A DNA stretch of 64,000 nucleotides from Paenibacillus artemisiicola (GCF_017652985.1 NZ_JAGGDJ010000001.1:1-64000); one strand, 5' to 3'. Positions 15,698 to 24,803 are shown, numbered from the stretch's first letter. Notes: a model not told the origin generated them from the letters alone. Numbers and translations are program-made.

Positions 15698-17527
15698 CTA
15701 TTCGAGGCCGAGCTCCTTGAGCTTGTTGTACAGCGTGCCGCGGGAGATGCCGAGCCGCTTGGCGGCGGCGCTCTTGTTGCCGGCCGTCCGGGCGAGCGCG
15801 TCGCGGATGAGCCGCAGCTCCTCCGACGGTCCGGCGCTCGCCTTGAGCGGCTTGAGTTCCGCGTCGGCGATGCCGTCCGCGGCGTCGGCGGCGGCCCCGA
15901 CGACAGGCGGCGGACCGGGATCCGCGACGGCGGCCGGCTCCGCCTCGAGGCTCGGCTGACGCGCCTGCAGCGCCGGAGGGAGCTGCTCCATCGCGATGAG
16001 GTCGCCGTCGCACAGGATGACGCAGCGCTCGACGACGTTGCGCAGCTCCAGAATATTGCCCGGCCAGTCGTAGTTCGCGAAGGCGAGCATGACTTCCGGC
16101 GACAGCGCCGGAAGCGGCTTTTGGTACTGCAGCGAGAATTGCTTCAAGTACATCTGCAGCATCGCGGGAATGTCTTCGCGCCGCTCGCGCAGCGGCGGCA
16201 GCGCGACGGACACGACGTTCAGCGCGTAATACAGGTCCGCGCGGAAGCCGCCTTCCCGCACCAACGCGTCCAGATCGGCCGTCGACGCGGCGACGATGCG
16301 CGCGCGGGCGGCGATCGGCCGGCTGTCGCCGAGGCGCCGGAACGTCTCCCGCGACAGATACCCGTACAGCTTCGCCTGCAGCTCGGGCGGCATCCGGTCG
16401 ATTTCGTTGATGAACAGCGTGCCTTCCTTGGCCTGCTCCAGCAGGCCCGGCTGGCCGCCTTCGCTGCCGGTGAAGGCGCCGCCCCGGAAGCCGAACAGCT
16501 CGGTCTCCAGCAGGCCGGCGGGCACGATGCCGCAGCTCGCGGTGAGGAACGCCTCTTTCGCGCGCGGACTGTAGCCGTGGATGATTTGGGCCAGCTGCTC
16601 CTTGCCGGTTCCGCTTTCGCCGAGCAGCAGCACCGGCGTGTCCGCGGCGGCGACTTTCTTCGCCCATTGCATGACGCGGCCGAGCGCGAGTCCCCGTCCT
16701 TTCGCGAACGAGAACAAGCCGGGATCGGCGGCCTTATGCTGATGGGAGAAGGTATGCGCGGACGTGAGCTGCTCGTTCAGCTTGACGAGCTGCGTAATGT
16801 CCTGCTCGGCCGCGATGCCGCCGATGATCTCGCCTTCCGGGCCGCGGACCGGCGAGGCGCTGATCAGCACGTGCGTGCCTTCCCGCGGGCGGTGGTAGGC
16901 ATTGCGGATGAGCCGCCCTTCGTCGAGGATTTTGAGCACCATGAGCGTTTCCGTCTCGAAATGCTCGCCGATGCGCCGTCCCACGATGTCCGCGCGGGGC
17001 AGGTCGTAGATATCCTCCGCCGCCGGATTCCAGCAGATGACCTCGCCGTTGCGGTCCACGACCGTGACCGCGTCCGTGACCGTATCGGACAGCGTCGCGA
17101 AGTAGGCCTGCCATCGCCGTCTCTCGGCCAGCGCGAAGGCGAGCAGCGCGTCCGGCTCGATATAGCCGGCCCAGCTGCCGTCCGGGCGTCGCACGAGCAG
17201 CGGCCGGCCGCCGCCGGTCGGTTCGGCCTCCAAGGCCGCGACGGCGTCGGCCGCCGATTGGCCGGGCTCGAGCCGTACGATGCGGGAGAGGTATGGCGAA
17301 TCGGCCAGCAGCGAGGCCGCCGGCTCCGCCGGCCGTCCGGAGAAGGCCGTCTCCAGGAAAGCCGCGTCGCGCGGCAGCAGGAGGGCGGCGCGCGTCCCGC
17401 CGTCCGTCCCGTCCGGGACGACGACGGCTTCCCCGCGTTTCAAAAGCGGGAGCAGCTCGCCGAGCGTCGCGACGGGACCGGCAGCCGTCAAGGATTCCTG
17501 CAGGGAAAGTTGTTCAACGTTGAACAT
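15698..17527 (-). CDS. Sigma-54-dependent enhancer-binding regulator, RocR-like
   Basis: 609 residues from ATG 17527, which has GGAG ten bases upstream; an in-frame ATG at 17545 lacks one. Order: a roughly 140-residue N-terminal region whose second part resembles a CBS domain, a PAS domain (about 145-260), an AAA+ module with Walker A GESGTGKE, and a C-terminal Fis-type helix-turn-helix (SAAAKRLGISRGTLYNKL). The sigma-54 contact loop reads GAFTGS rather than GAFTGA. B. subtilis RocR activates the arginine genes with ornithine or citrulline as effector and is shorter (about 460 residues). Its position inside the arginine/proline island supports that role. Confidence 0.9.
   Translation of the reverse strand: MFNVEQLSLQESLTAAGPVATLGELLPLLKRGEAVVVPDGTDGGTRAALLLPRDAAFLETAFSGRPAEPAASLLADSPYLSRIVRLEPGQSAADAVAALEAEPTGGGRPLLVRRPDGSWAGYIEPDALLAFALAERRRWQAYFATLSDTVTDAVTVVDRNGEVICWNPAAEDIYDLPRADIVGRRIGEHFETETLMVLKILDEGRLIRNAYHRPREGTHVLISASPVRGPEGEIIGGIAAEQDITQLVKLNEQLTSAHTFSHQHKAADPGLFSFAKGRGLALGRVMQWAKKVAAADTPVLLLGESGTGKEQLAQIIHGYSPRAKEAFLTASCGIVPAGLLETELFGFRGGAFTGSEGGQPGLLEQAKEGTLFINEIDRMPPELQAKLYGYLSRETFRRLGDSRPIAARARIVAASTADLDALVREGGFRADLYYALNVVSVALPPLRERREDIPAMLQMYLKQFSLQYQKPLPALSPEVMLAFANYDWPGNILELRNVVERCVILCDGDLIAMEQLPPALQARQPSLEAEPAAVADPGPPPVVGAAADAADGIADAELKPLKASAGPSEELRLIRDALARTAGNKSAAAKRLGISRGTLYNKLKELGLE
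17511..17526. promoter_or_regulatory. 16-bp perfect palindrome at the RocR-like start
   Basis: TGTTCAACGTTGAACA is its own reverse complement and overlaps codons 1-6 of the regulator. TTGTTCAA-type half-sites recur at 17705-17712 (opposite strand), and a GTTCA-N7-TGAAC inverted repeat spans 17667-17683. This suggests a shared operator for the divergent regulator and proline dehydrogenase promoters. Confidence 0.5.
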
Positions 17528-17664
17528 ATTCGTTCGTCTCCGCATCTATGTAAGGTATGACTGTAATCTACCATGAACGGCGTGCGGATTCAACGAAGCG
17601 CGTTTTTCGCAATTGTGTATAATTGTTCACTTCCATGAATAAGTATTTATTTTAGACGGGTATA

Positions 17665-17693
17665 TGTTCAATATCTCTGAACGAGTGTATAAT
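17665..17693 (+). promoter_or_regulatory. Putative promoter of the proline dehydrogenase gene with internal inverted repeat
   Basis: TATAAT at 17688-17693 with a weak TGTTCA at 17665-17670, 17-base spacer. GTTCA and TGAAC arms occupy the spacer at 17667-17671 and 17679-17683, where a bound regulator would block or assist polymerase. Confidence 0.5.
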
Positions 17694-17742
17694 CAGAGTC
17701 GGTAATTGAACAACTATGTACAAACCACTGGAGGTTTGCCGC

Positions 17743-18657
17743 ATGGACCTGCTTCTGAGAAACCTGTTCCAAACGCTCGGCAAGAGCCGCTCCGTGAATC
17801 GCCTGGCCAAGAAATACGGCCTGCGCTTCGGCGCCGGCCGATTCGTCGCAGGCGAGACGATCCGGCAGGCGATCGACGCCGTGCGCAAGCTGAACGGCGA
17901 GGGAAGGATGGCGACGCTCGACCATCTCGGCGAGTTCGTGTACAGCGCGGAGGAAGCGGAGCAGTCCGCGGACATGTGCCTGCGGACGCTCGACGCGATC
18001 GCGGATTCCGGCGTCCGGTCGAACCTGTCGCTGAAGATGACGTCGCTCGGCCTCGACATCGACCGCGAGCTTTGCGTCGCCAACATGAAGCGCATCCTGA
18101 ACCGCGCGCGGATGCACGGCAATTTCGTCCGCATCGACATGGAGGATTACGCGCACTGCCAAGCCACGCTCGATATTTACCGCGAGCTGCGGCGGGAATA
18201 CGGCAACGTGGGCATCGTGCTTCAAGCGTATTTGTACCGGACGGAGCAGGACGTGCGGGAGTTGAACGCGCTTCGTGCGAACCTGCGGCTCGTGAAAGGG
18301 GCGTACAAGGAATCGCCGAGCGTCGCGTTTCCCGAGAAGAAGGACGTCGACGAGAACCTGAAGCGGATCATCCGGCAGCATCTCTTGAACGGCAACTACG
18401 CCGCCATAGCGAGCCACGACGAAGCGATCGTTTCCTACGCGAAAGCGTTCGTCGAAGAACGCGGCATCGGCCGGGACGCGTTCGAGTTCCAGATGCTGTA
18501 CGGGATTCGGGAAGATCTGCAGAAGCGCCTCGCCGACGAAGGCTACCGCGTGCGCGTTTACGTGCCGTACGGCATCGACTGGTTCGGTTATTTCATGCGG
18601 CGGCTGGCGGAACGCCCCGCGAACGTCTGGTTCGTCCTGAAGAACATGCTGAAATAA
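17743..18657 (+). CDS. Proline dehydrogenase (monofunctional)
   Basis: 304-residue FAD-dependent (beta/alpha)8 enzyme oxidising proline to P5C, the size typical of Gram-positive monofunctional forms. Visible are NLSLKMTSLGLDID near residue 100, RIDMEDYA, LVKGAYKE and FEFQMLYGIRE near the C-terminus. ATG 17743 is chosen over 17716 because GGAGG at 17730-17734 lies 8 bases before it. It is 25 bases upstream of P5C dehydrogenase, so the two proline-degrading steps are co-transcribed. Confidence 0.95.
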   Translation: MDLLLRNLFQTLGKSRSVNRLAKKYGLRFGAGRFVAGETIRQAIDAVRKLNGEGRMATLDHLGEFVYSAEEAEQSADMCLRTLDAIADSGVRSNLSLKMTSLGLDIDRELCVANMKRILNRARMHGNFVRIDMEDYAHCQATLDIYRELRREYGNVGIVLQAYLYRTEQDVRELNALRANLRLVKGAYKESPSVAFPEKKDVDENLKRIIRQHLLNGNYAAIASHDEAIVSYAKAFVEERGIGRDAFEFQMLYGIREDLQKRLADEGYRVRVYVPYGIDWFGYFMRRLAERPANVWFVLKNMLK

Positions 18658-18682
18658 CAAGTTTCCCGGGCGGGAGAGGAGA

Positions 18683-20263
18683 ATGGCTATGACGACAACC
18701 CCAATCAACGAGATCAAACCGTACGCGAACGAACCGTTCACGGATTTCGGCAAGCCGGAGAACGTCGAGGCGATGAAGGAAGCGATCGCGAAGGTCAAAT
18801 CCGAGCTGGGGCGCAATTACCCGCTGAAGGTGGGCGGCCAGAAGATCGAGACGGAAGCGAAGATCACGTCGGTCAACCCGGGGAACGTCGACGAAGTCAT
18901 CGGCTTCGTCAGCAAGGCGGACCGGGAAGTCGCCGAACGCGCGATGCAGGCCGCGCTCGCGACGTTCGAGACGTGGAAAAAGGTGCCGGCGCGCGAACGG
19001 GCCGAATACCTCTTCAAGGCGGCGCGTCTGATGCGCGAGCGGAAGCACGAATTCTCGGCGCTGATGCTGCTCGAATCCGGCAAGAACTACGTCGAGGCCG
19101 ACGTGGACACGGCCGAGGCGATCGATTTCATGGAGTTTTACGCCCGCGAAATGATCCGCCTGAGCACGATCGACGAGACGATGCCGCTCGCCAAGATTCC
19201 GGGCGAGGACAACCGGCTGACGTATATTCCGCTCGGCGTCGGGGTCGTGATCCCGCCGTGGAACTTTCCGCTCGCGATCTGCGTCGGCATGACGACGGCC
19301 GCGATCGTCTCGGGCAACACCGTCCTGCTGAAGCCGGCCTCGACGACGCCGGTCATCGCCCATAAATTCGTCGAGATGATGGAGGAGGTCGGCCTACCCG
19401 CCGGCGTCATCAACTACATTCCGGGCAGCGGCGCCGAGGTCGGCGACTTCCTGACGACGCATCCGAAGACGCGATTCGTCAGCTTCACCGGCTCGAAGGA
19501 AGTCGGGCTGCGCATCAACAAGCTGGCGGCGGATACGGCGCCGGGCCAAATCTGGATCAAGCGCGTCGTGGCCGAGATGGGCGGCAAGGACGGCATCGTC
19601 GTCGACGAGACGGCCGATCTGGACGCGGCGGCCGCCGCGATCGCGGCGTCGGCGTTCGGCTTCCAGGGCCAGAAGTGCTCCGCCGGCTCCCGGGCCATCA
19701 TCGTGGAATCCGTCTACGACGAGGTCGCGGAGCGGGTCGTCAAGCTGACGGAGCAGCTGCAGATCGGCCTGCCGGAGCTGAATTTCGCCTCGGGCCCCGT
19801 CATCGACAACGTCTCGTACGCCCGCATCCTCGATTACATCGAAATCGGCAAGAGCGAAGGGACGCTGCTGACGGGCGGTGCCAAAGCGCCGGGCAACGGC
19901 TATTACATCCAGCCGACCGTGTTCGGCGACGTCTCGCCGAAAGCCCGCATCATGCAGGAGGAGATTTTCGGGCCCGTGCTGGCGCTCGCCAAGGCGAAGG
20001 ACTGGCGCGAAGCGATCGACATGTACAACGATACGGAATTCGGTCTCACCGGCTCGTATTTCTCCGCCGACGAGGACCGGATCGCCGAAGCGCTGGAGAC
20101 CGTCCACTGCGGCAATCTGTACGTCAACCGCAAATGCACCGGCGCGCTGGTCGGCGTGCATCCGTTCGGCGGCTTCAACATGTCCGGCACGGATTCCAAA
20201 GCCGGCGGCTACGATTACCTGCTGCTCTTCACGCAGGCGAAGCTCACGTCCCGTAAAGCGTAA
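18683..20263 (+). CDS. rocA: 1-pyrroline-5-carboxylate dehydrogenase
   Basis: 526-residue NAD-dependent aldehyde dehydrogenase converting glutamate semialdehyde (P5C) to glutamate. Catalytic Cys332 lies in GQKCSAGSR; the general-base Glu is in VAEMGGKD; the IPPWNFP segment and FTGSKEVGL cofactor loop are intact. Length and the EPFTDF opening match RocA/PruA of Bacillota. ATG 18683 and 18689 are both served by GGGAGAGGAG. It receives substrate from both the arginase/RocD branch and proline dehydrogenase. Confidence 0.96.
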   Translation: MAMTTTPINEIKPYANEPFTDFGKPENVEAMKEAIAKVKSELGRNYPLKVGGQKIETEAKITSVNPGNVDEVIGFVSKADREVAERAMQAALATFETWKKVPARERAEYLFKAARLMRERKHEFSALMLLESGKNYVEADVDTAEAIDFMEFYAREMIRLSTIDETMPLAKIPGEDNRLTYIPLGVGVVIPPWNFPLAICVGMTTAAIVSGNTVLLKPASTTPVIAHKFVEMMEEVGLPAGVINYIPGSGAEVGDFLTTHPKTRFVSFTGSKEVGLRINKLAADTAPGQIWIKRVVAEMGGKDGIVVDETADLDAAAAAIAASAFGFQGQKCSAGSRAIIVESVYDEVAERVVKLTEQLQIGLPELNFASGPVIDNVSYARILDYIEIGKSEGTLLTGGAKAPGNGYYIQPTVFGDVSPKARIMQEEIFGPVLALAKAKDWREAIDMYNDTEFGLTGSYFSADEDRIAEALETVHCGNLYVNRKCTGALVGVHPFGGFNMSGTDSKAGGYDYLLLFTQAKLTSRKA

Positions 20264-20272
20264 GGAAGCCGC

Positions 20273-20306
20273 GCGGCCCTTCGGACGAAGCACGGGGGCC
20301 GCTTTT
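20273..20306 (+). terminator. Terminator-like hairpin after rocA
   Basis: GCGGCCC and GGGCCGC arms around a 16-base loop, followed by TTTT. It separates the proline operon from the glutamate dehydrogenase gene. Confidence 0.6.
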
Positions 20307-20318
20307 CCGCGCCGGCTA

Positions 20319-20332
20319 TGGAAGCGCTGACA
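20319..20332. promoter_or_regulatory. CcpA cre-like site upstream of glutamate dehydrogenase
   Basis: TGGAAGCGCTGACA matches the cre consensus TGWAANCGNTNWCA at 13 of 14 positions (G for W at position 3). B. subtilis rocG is repressed by CcpA, so carbon control of this gene would be conserved. Confidence 0.6.
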
Positions 20333-20500
20333 ATGTTAGGCGCCGACTAACGGGGCATCGCTTAGATCGAACGCGGACCGACGCGGACGGATCCAGCCAA
20401 CGAACAAGACGACGATTCAGACAGAGATGACGATACGGACCAAGCACGGGACGAAGATCAAGCCGAATTCGAGTTCGAACCTACAAGGGGGATCACGGAT

Positions 20501-21751
20501 ATGTTGGTCAAGGAGAAGTTGGACGTGCTCGGCGGCACGCGGCAGGTCATCGGGGACGCGCTGGCGAGGCTCGGCTACGACGAGTCGTATTACGAGCTGC
20601 TGAAGGAGCCGCTGCGCCTGCTCACGGTGCGCATTCCGGTCAAGATGGACGACGGGAAGGTCAAGGTGTTCACCGGCTACCGCGCGCAGCATAACGACGC
20701 GGTCGGCCCGACGAAGGGCGGCGTCCGCTTCCATCCGGACGTCACGGCGGACGAAGTGAAGGCGCTGTCGATGTGGATGAGCATCAAGTGCGGCATTACG
20801 AACCTGCCGTACGGCGGCGGCAAGGGCGGCATCCGGTGCGATCCGCGCACGATGTCGTTCGGCGAGCTCGAGCGGCTGAGCCGCGGCTACGTGCGGGCGA
20901 TCAGCCAAGTCGTCGGCCCGACCAAGGACATCCCGGCCCCCGACGTGTTCACCAACTCCCAGATCATGGCGTGGATGATGGACGAGTATTCCCGCATCCG
21001 CGAATTCGATTCCCCGGGCTTCATCACGGGCAAGCCGCTCGTCCTCGGCGGCTCGATCGGCCGCGAATCGTCGACCGCGCGCGGGGTCACGATCGTGCTG
21101 AAGGAAGCGGCCGGCGTGCTCGGCATTCCGCTCGCGAACGCGCGCATTATTATTCAAGGTTTCGGCAATGCTGGTAGCTATCTGGCTAAATTCCTGCACG
21201 ACGCCGGCGCGGCGATCGTCGGCATCTCGGACGCGGTCGGCGCCCTGTACGATCCGAACGGGCTCGACGTCGATTCGCTGCTCGACCGGCGCGACTCTTT
21301 CGGCACGATCACCAATTTATTCCCGAACCGGATCACCAATCAGGAATTATTGGTGCAGGATTGCGATATCCTAATTCCGGCCGCCATCGAGAATCAAATC
21401 ACGGAAGAGAACGCCCATCTGATCAAGGCGAAGCTGCTCGTGGAAGCGGCGAACGGACCGACGACCCCGGGCGCGACGGACATCCTGACGCAGCGCGGCG
21501 TCATGATCGTCCCGGACGTGCTGGCGAGCGCCGGCGGCGTGGTTGTGTCGTATTTCGAATGGGTACAAAATAATCAGGGCTATTATTGGACCGAAGACGA
21601 GGTGAACGACCGGCTGACCAAGATCCTCGTCGACGCGTTCCGCAGCGTGCACGACGCGTCGGTCGCGAAGAAAGCCGACATGCGCCTGTCGGCGTATATG
21701 GTCGGACTTAAACGGATGGCCGAGGCCGTCCGGTGGAGAGGCTGGGTGTAG
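20501..21751 (+). CDS. rocG: Glutamate dehydrogenase (NAD-type, RocG/GudB family)
   Basis: 416 residues, the usual hexameric GDH length. The glutamate-binding and catalytic region is clear: [29 protein letters not shown] with the catalytic Lys, then a Rossmann domain with IIQGFGNAG. It deaminates glutamate to 2-oxoglutarate, the last step of arginine/proline use. AAGGGGGAT precedes the ATG. The cre-like site about 170 bases upstream fits RocG; the distinction from GudB is inference. It is followed after one base by malic enzyme. Confidence 0.95.
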   Translation: MLVKEKLDVLGGTRQVIGDALARLGYDESYYELLKEPLRLLTVRIPVKMDDGKVKVFTGYRAQHNDAVGPTKGGVRFHPDVTADEVKALSMWMSIKCGITNLPYGGGKGGIRCDPRTMSFGELERLSRGYVRAISQVVGPTKDIPAPDVFTNSQIMAWMMDEYSRIREFDSPGFITGKPLVLGGSIGRESSTARGVTIVLKEAAGVLGIPLANARIIIQGFGNAGSYLAKFLHDAGAAIVGISDAVGALYDPNGLDVDSLLDRRDSFGTITNLFPNRITNQELLVQDCDILIPAAIENQITEENAHLIKAKLLVEAANGPTTPGATDILTQRGVMIVPDVLASAGGVVVSYFEWVQNNQGYYWTEDEVNDRLTKILVDAFRSVHDASVAKKADMRLSAYMVGLKRMAEAVRWRGWV

Positions 21752-21752
21752 G

Positions 21753-23156
21753 ATGGCGCAAACGAGCATTATTTTCCGGCTGGAGCTGGATCACAGGAAG
21801 GTCAGCTTCGGCGACGTGGCGGCGACGATCAGCCGCGCCGGGGGGGACATCACGTCCATCGACGTCATTCGCCCGGGACACGACGCGTCGACCCGCGACA
21901 TCACCGTGGACCTGCAGGACAACAAGGAGACGGCCGTCGTCGAGGCCCTGCGCAATTTGGACGGAATCAAGGTCGTGAACGTATCCGACCGGACGTTCCT
22001 CGTCCATCTCGGCGGCAAGATCACCGTGCAGCCGACGCTCCCGATCAAGAACCGGGACGATCTGTCGAAGGTATACACGCCGGGCGTCGCGAAGGTGTGC
22101 CGCGCGATCGCGGAGGACGTCGGCAAGGCGTATTCGCTCACGATCAAGCGCAACACGGTCGCCGTCGTCACGGACGGCACGGCGGTGCTGGGCCTCGGCG
22201 ACATCGGGCCGCACGCGGCGGCGCCGGTCATGGAGGGCAAGGCGATGCTGTTCAAGCAGCTTGCGGGCGTGGACGCGTTCCCGATCTGCCTGGACACGAA
22301 GGACACGGAAGAGATCATCCGGACGATCAAGACGATCAGCCCGATCTTCGGCGGCATCAACCTCGAGGACATCGGCTCGCCGCGCTGCTTCGAGATCGAG
22401 ACCCGGCTGAACGCGGAGCTGGACATTCCCGTGTTCCACGACGACCAGCACGGCACCGCGGTCGTGACGATCGCCGGGCTGATCAACGCGCTCAAGGTCG
22501 TGGGCAAGCGGATGGAGAACATCCGCGTCGTCGTGAACGGCATCGGCGCGGCCGGCGTCTCGATCTGCAAAATGCTGCTCGGGGCCGGCGTTCGCCACCT
22601 TGTCCCGATCGACCGGGAAGGCGCGATCGTGCGCGGCGGATCGTACCCTTATCCGATGTGGCAGTGGCTCGCGGACCAGCCGCAGGTCGAAGCGGTACCC
22701 GGCACGCTGAAGGAGCTGATCGCGGACGCGGACGTCTTCATCGGCGTCTCCCGCGCGCGGCTGCTGAACCAGGACGACGTGAAACGGATGAAGCCGGGCG
22801 CGATCGTCTTCGCGATGGCCAATCCCGAGCCGGAAATCTCGCCGGAAGAGGCGCTGCCCCACGTCGCGGTGTTTGCGACAGGCCGCAGCGATTTCCCGAA
22901 CCAGATCAACAACGTGCTCGTGTTCCCGGGGTTGTTCCGCGGGGCGCTCGACTGCCGGGCGCGCGAGATCAACGAGCCGATGAAGCTCGCCGCGGCGCGG
23001 GCGATCGCCTCCGTCGTGACGGCGGACGAACTGAACGATCAATACATCATTCCGAGCATCTTCAACGAGAAAGTCGTGACGTATGTACGCAAGGCGGTCA
23101 TCGAGGCCGCGATCTTGACCAACGTCGCGCGCCGGACGCCGCCGGATTTCAGGTAG
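21753..23156 (+). CDS. NAD-dependent malic enzyme with N-terminal ACT domain
   Basis: 467 residues. An ACT-type regulatory domain occupies about residues 1-80 (IIFRLELDHRKVSFGDVAA), followed by the malic enzyme core with YTPGVAKVCRAI, the Lys/Asp metal segment FHDDQHGTAVV and the Rossmann motif NGIGAAGVS. It decarboxylates malate to pyruvate. Its start overlaps closely with the end of the GDH gene, so carbon entering as 2-oxoglutarate can be drawn off as pyruvate. The ACT domain suggests allosteric control by an amino acid. A strong terminator follows. Confidence 0.95.
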   Translation: MAQTSIIFRLELDHRKVSFGDVAATISRAGGDITSIDVIRPGHDASTRDITVDLQDNKETAVVEALRNLDGIKVVNVSDRTFLVHLGGKITVQPTLPIKNRDDLSKVYTPGVAKVCRAIAEDVGKAYSLTIKRNTVAVVTDGTAVLGLGDIGPHAAAPVMEGKAMLFKQLAGVDAFPICLDTKDTEEIIRTIKTISPIFGGINLEDIGSPRCFEIETRLNAELDIPVFHDDQHGTAVVTIAGLINALKVVGKRMENIRVVVNGIGAAGVSICKMLLGAGVRHLVPIDREGAIVRGGSYPYPMWQWLADQPQVEAVPGTLKELIADADVFIGVSRARLLNQDDVKRMKPGAIVFAMANPEPEISPEEALPHVAVFATGRSDFPNQINNVLVFPGLFRGALDCRAREINEPMKLAAARAIASVVTADELNDQYIIPSIFNEKVVTYVRKAVIEAAILTNVARRTPPDFR

Positions 23157-23234
23157 GGCATCCGGTACCGCATCCCATGCGCCTTCGGCCGGACCGTCGT
23201 CTTCGCGGCGCCGCGGTTCGTGCCGGCTTAGCAA

Positions 23235-23275
23235 GCCGCCGTCCTTCCCCTGCGGGGAGGACGGCGGTTTTTTGC
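23235..23275 (+). terminator. Rho-independent terminator of the gdh-malic enzyme operon
   Basis: GCCGCCGTCCTTCCCC, loop TGC, GGGGAGGACGGCGGTTTTTT; near-perfect 15-bp stem. Confidence 0.93.
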
Positions 23276-23296
23276 GTTGCCTTCGGATCGTGCGGG

Positions 23297-23443
23297 TCAG
23301 CCGGTGGACGGACTGTTCGGCACATGGCCTTTCTGGTTGCGGTTGCGGTCCGTGGATCCGGCGACGTCGTTCTCCGCTTGACGGTCGCGATCCCGCATGC
23401 CTCTCATTTTGCCGGGCAAGCCCGGAACTTGATGACGGCCCAT
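23297..23443 (-). CDS. Small hydrophilic basic protein (48 aa)
   Basis: 48 codons from ATG 23443 to TGA 23297-23299 on the minus strand, preceded by a near-perfect AGGAGGGA. The product is very polar, rich in Arg, Asn, Asp and Gly (MRGMRDRDRQAEND in the middle) and has no hydrophobic segment. The composition resembles minor small acid-soluble spore proteins, but I cannot assign it to a named Ssp family. The strong ribosome binding site is the main evidence that it is real. Confidence 0.65.
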   Translation of the reverse strand: MGRHQVPGLPGKMRGMRDRDRQAENDVAGSTDRNRNQKGHVPNSPSTG

Positions 23444-23628
23444 GTCGTTCCCTCCTGACTCCTCGGACTAGCCGGCCTGCGCGACGGCTGCCGGCCCTTT
23501 CTAGAATGCCCCAAAGCGCGGAGCGCGCATTCAGCCGGGCGCGCGGCGCCGTCAAAACGGTCCGCATCGGAGAACGCATTGTCCCGATCCGCCATGAAAC
23601 GCCGCGGAGGGACCGCTATGATGAGGGA

Positions 23629-23642
23629 AGAAAACGTTTTCT
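23629..23642. promoter_or_regulatory. LacI-family-type operator upstream of the first Gfo/Idh gene
   Basis: AGAAAACGTTTTCT is a perfect 14-bp palindrome with the central CG of LacI/GalR operators; GGG and CCC flanks at 23625-23627 and 23644-23646 extend the symmetry. TATGAT at 23617-23622 immediately precedes it. It differs from a cre at the outermost bases, so a dedicated LacI regulator (not in the window) is more likely than CcpA. Confidence 0.6.
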
Positions 23643-23724
23643 ACCCGGACGGATGAGGCCCGCACGAGGCCGATCGCAGCGACGAACGCTTCATTCGCCC
23701 GCCACTACGCTACGGAGGTTGCCT

Positions 23725-24792
23725 ATGAACGATACGATCGGCGTCGGCATTCTGGGCTTCGCCCACGGCCACGTCAACGCCTATTGCGAGGAATGGACGA
23801 AGCGTCCGGAGCTGGGCGTCCGCGTCGTCGCGGGCTGGGATCACGACGCGGCGCGCCTTCGGGCGGCGGCCGGCGCCTACGGCTCGCAGGCGCACGAGGA
23901 CGCGCGGGCGCTGCTCGCGCGGGAAGACGTCCGCGCGGTGGTGATCGCCGCGGAGACGTCGCGGCACGCGGAGCTCGCCGAGCTCGCCGCCGCGGCCGGC
24001 AAAGCGATCGTCCTGCAGAAGCCGATCGCGCTGACGATGGCCGAAGCGGACCGGATCGTCGACGCCGTCCGGCGGCACGGCGTGCCGTTCACGCTCGCCT
24101 GGCAGATGCGGGTCGACCCGCAGAACGTCCAGATGAAGCAATGGCTGAAAGACGGCACCTTGGGCCAGGCGTTCATGGTCCGCCGCCGCCACGGCTTGAA
24201 CGCGGGCTTGAACGCGGGCTTCGCGGATACGTGGCATGTCGATCCGGCCAGCAACCGCGATATTTGGGCGGACGACGCGTCGCATGCCGCCGACTTCATC
24301 CTGTGGCTGCTCGGCGAGCCGGAGAGCGTCACGGCGGAGATCGCCTCGCTGTACAATCCGCGCATCCCGAGCGACAACGGCATCGCGATCTTCCGTTATC
24401 CCGGCGGCCCCGTCGCCGAGATCTGCTGCTCGTTCACGTGCCATGCGGCGCAGAACACGACGGAGATCGTCGCCGAACGCGGCACCGTCGTGCAGAATTA
24501 CGGCGACGCGCCGAGCGCCAACGCGCCAAGGCCGGACGGCGGCGCGGGGCTCCGCCGGTTCGACCCTGCGGCGAACGCCTGGGCGGACAGCGAGATCGCC
24601 TCGCCGCCGGGCCATTACGAGCGCATCCGCGGCCTCGCGGAGCCGCTGGCGGCCTTCCTGCGAGGCGAGCGCGGCCCGATCGCGACGGCGGAGGAAGGCC
24701 GGACGGTCCTGCGCATGGTGCTGGCGACGTACGTCTCGTCGCGGGAAGGCCGGCGGGTGCCGCTCGAAGACGCCGCCGTCTATGACGTGTAG
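23725..24792 (+). CDS. Gfo/Idh/MocA family oxidoreductase (first of three)
   Basis: 355-residue NAD(P)-dependent sugar or polyol dehydrogenase. An N-terminal Rossmann fold (VGILGFAHGHVNAY) is followed by the usual catalytic segment, which reads LQKPIALT with Gln-Lys-Pro in place of Glu-Lys-Pro; the lysine is kept. The C-terminal alpha/beta domain carries DDASHAADFILWLLG. ATG 23725 follows ACGGAGG. It is first in line after a LacI-type operator and probably opens the sugar-acid or inositol-type cluster that follows. The substrate is unknown. Confidence 0.9.
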   Translation: MNDTIGVGILGFAHGHVNAYCEEWTKRPELGVRVVAGWDHDAARLRAAAGAYGSQAHEDARALLAREDVRAVVIAAETSRHAELAELAAAAGKAIVLQKPIALTMAEADRIVDAVRRHGVPFTLAWQMRVDPQNVQMKQWLKDGTLGQAFMVRRRHGLNAGLNAGFADTWHVDPASNRDIWADDASHAADFILWLLGEPESVTAEIASLYNPRIPSDNGIAIFRYPGGPVAEICCSFTCHAAQNTTEIVAERGTVVQNYGDAPSANAPRPDGGAGLRRFDPAANAWADSEIASPPGHYERIRGLAEPLAAFLRGERGPIATAEEGRTVLRMVLATYVSSREGRRVPLEDAAVYDV

Positions 24793-24803
24793 CTTTGGGC
24801 CGA

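Noticed and set aside
14283-16667. 794-codon minus-strand frame across three real genes
   Set aside because: It crosses rocD, the arginase-like gene and the RocR-like gene in a shadow frame; the translation is low-complexity Arg/Ala/Gly and has no ribosome binding site or motif.
17528-17742. Sigma-54 (-24/-12) promoter expected for RocR targets
   Set aside because: I looked for TGGCAC-N5-TTGCA-like sequences in this spacer and before rocF and rocG and found none that keep the GG and GC pairs at the right distance.
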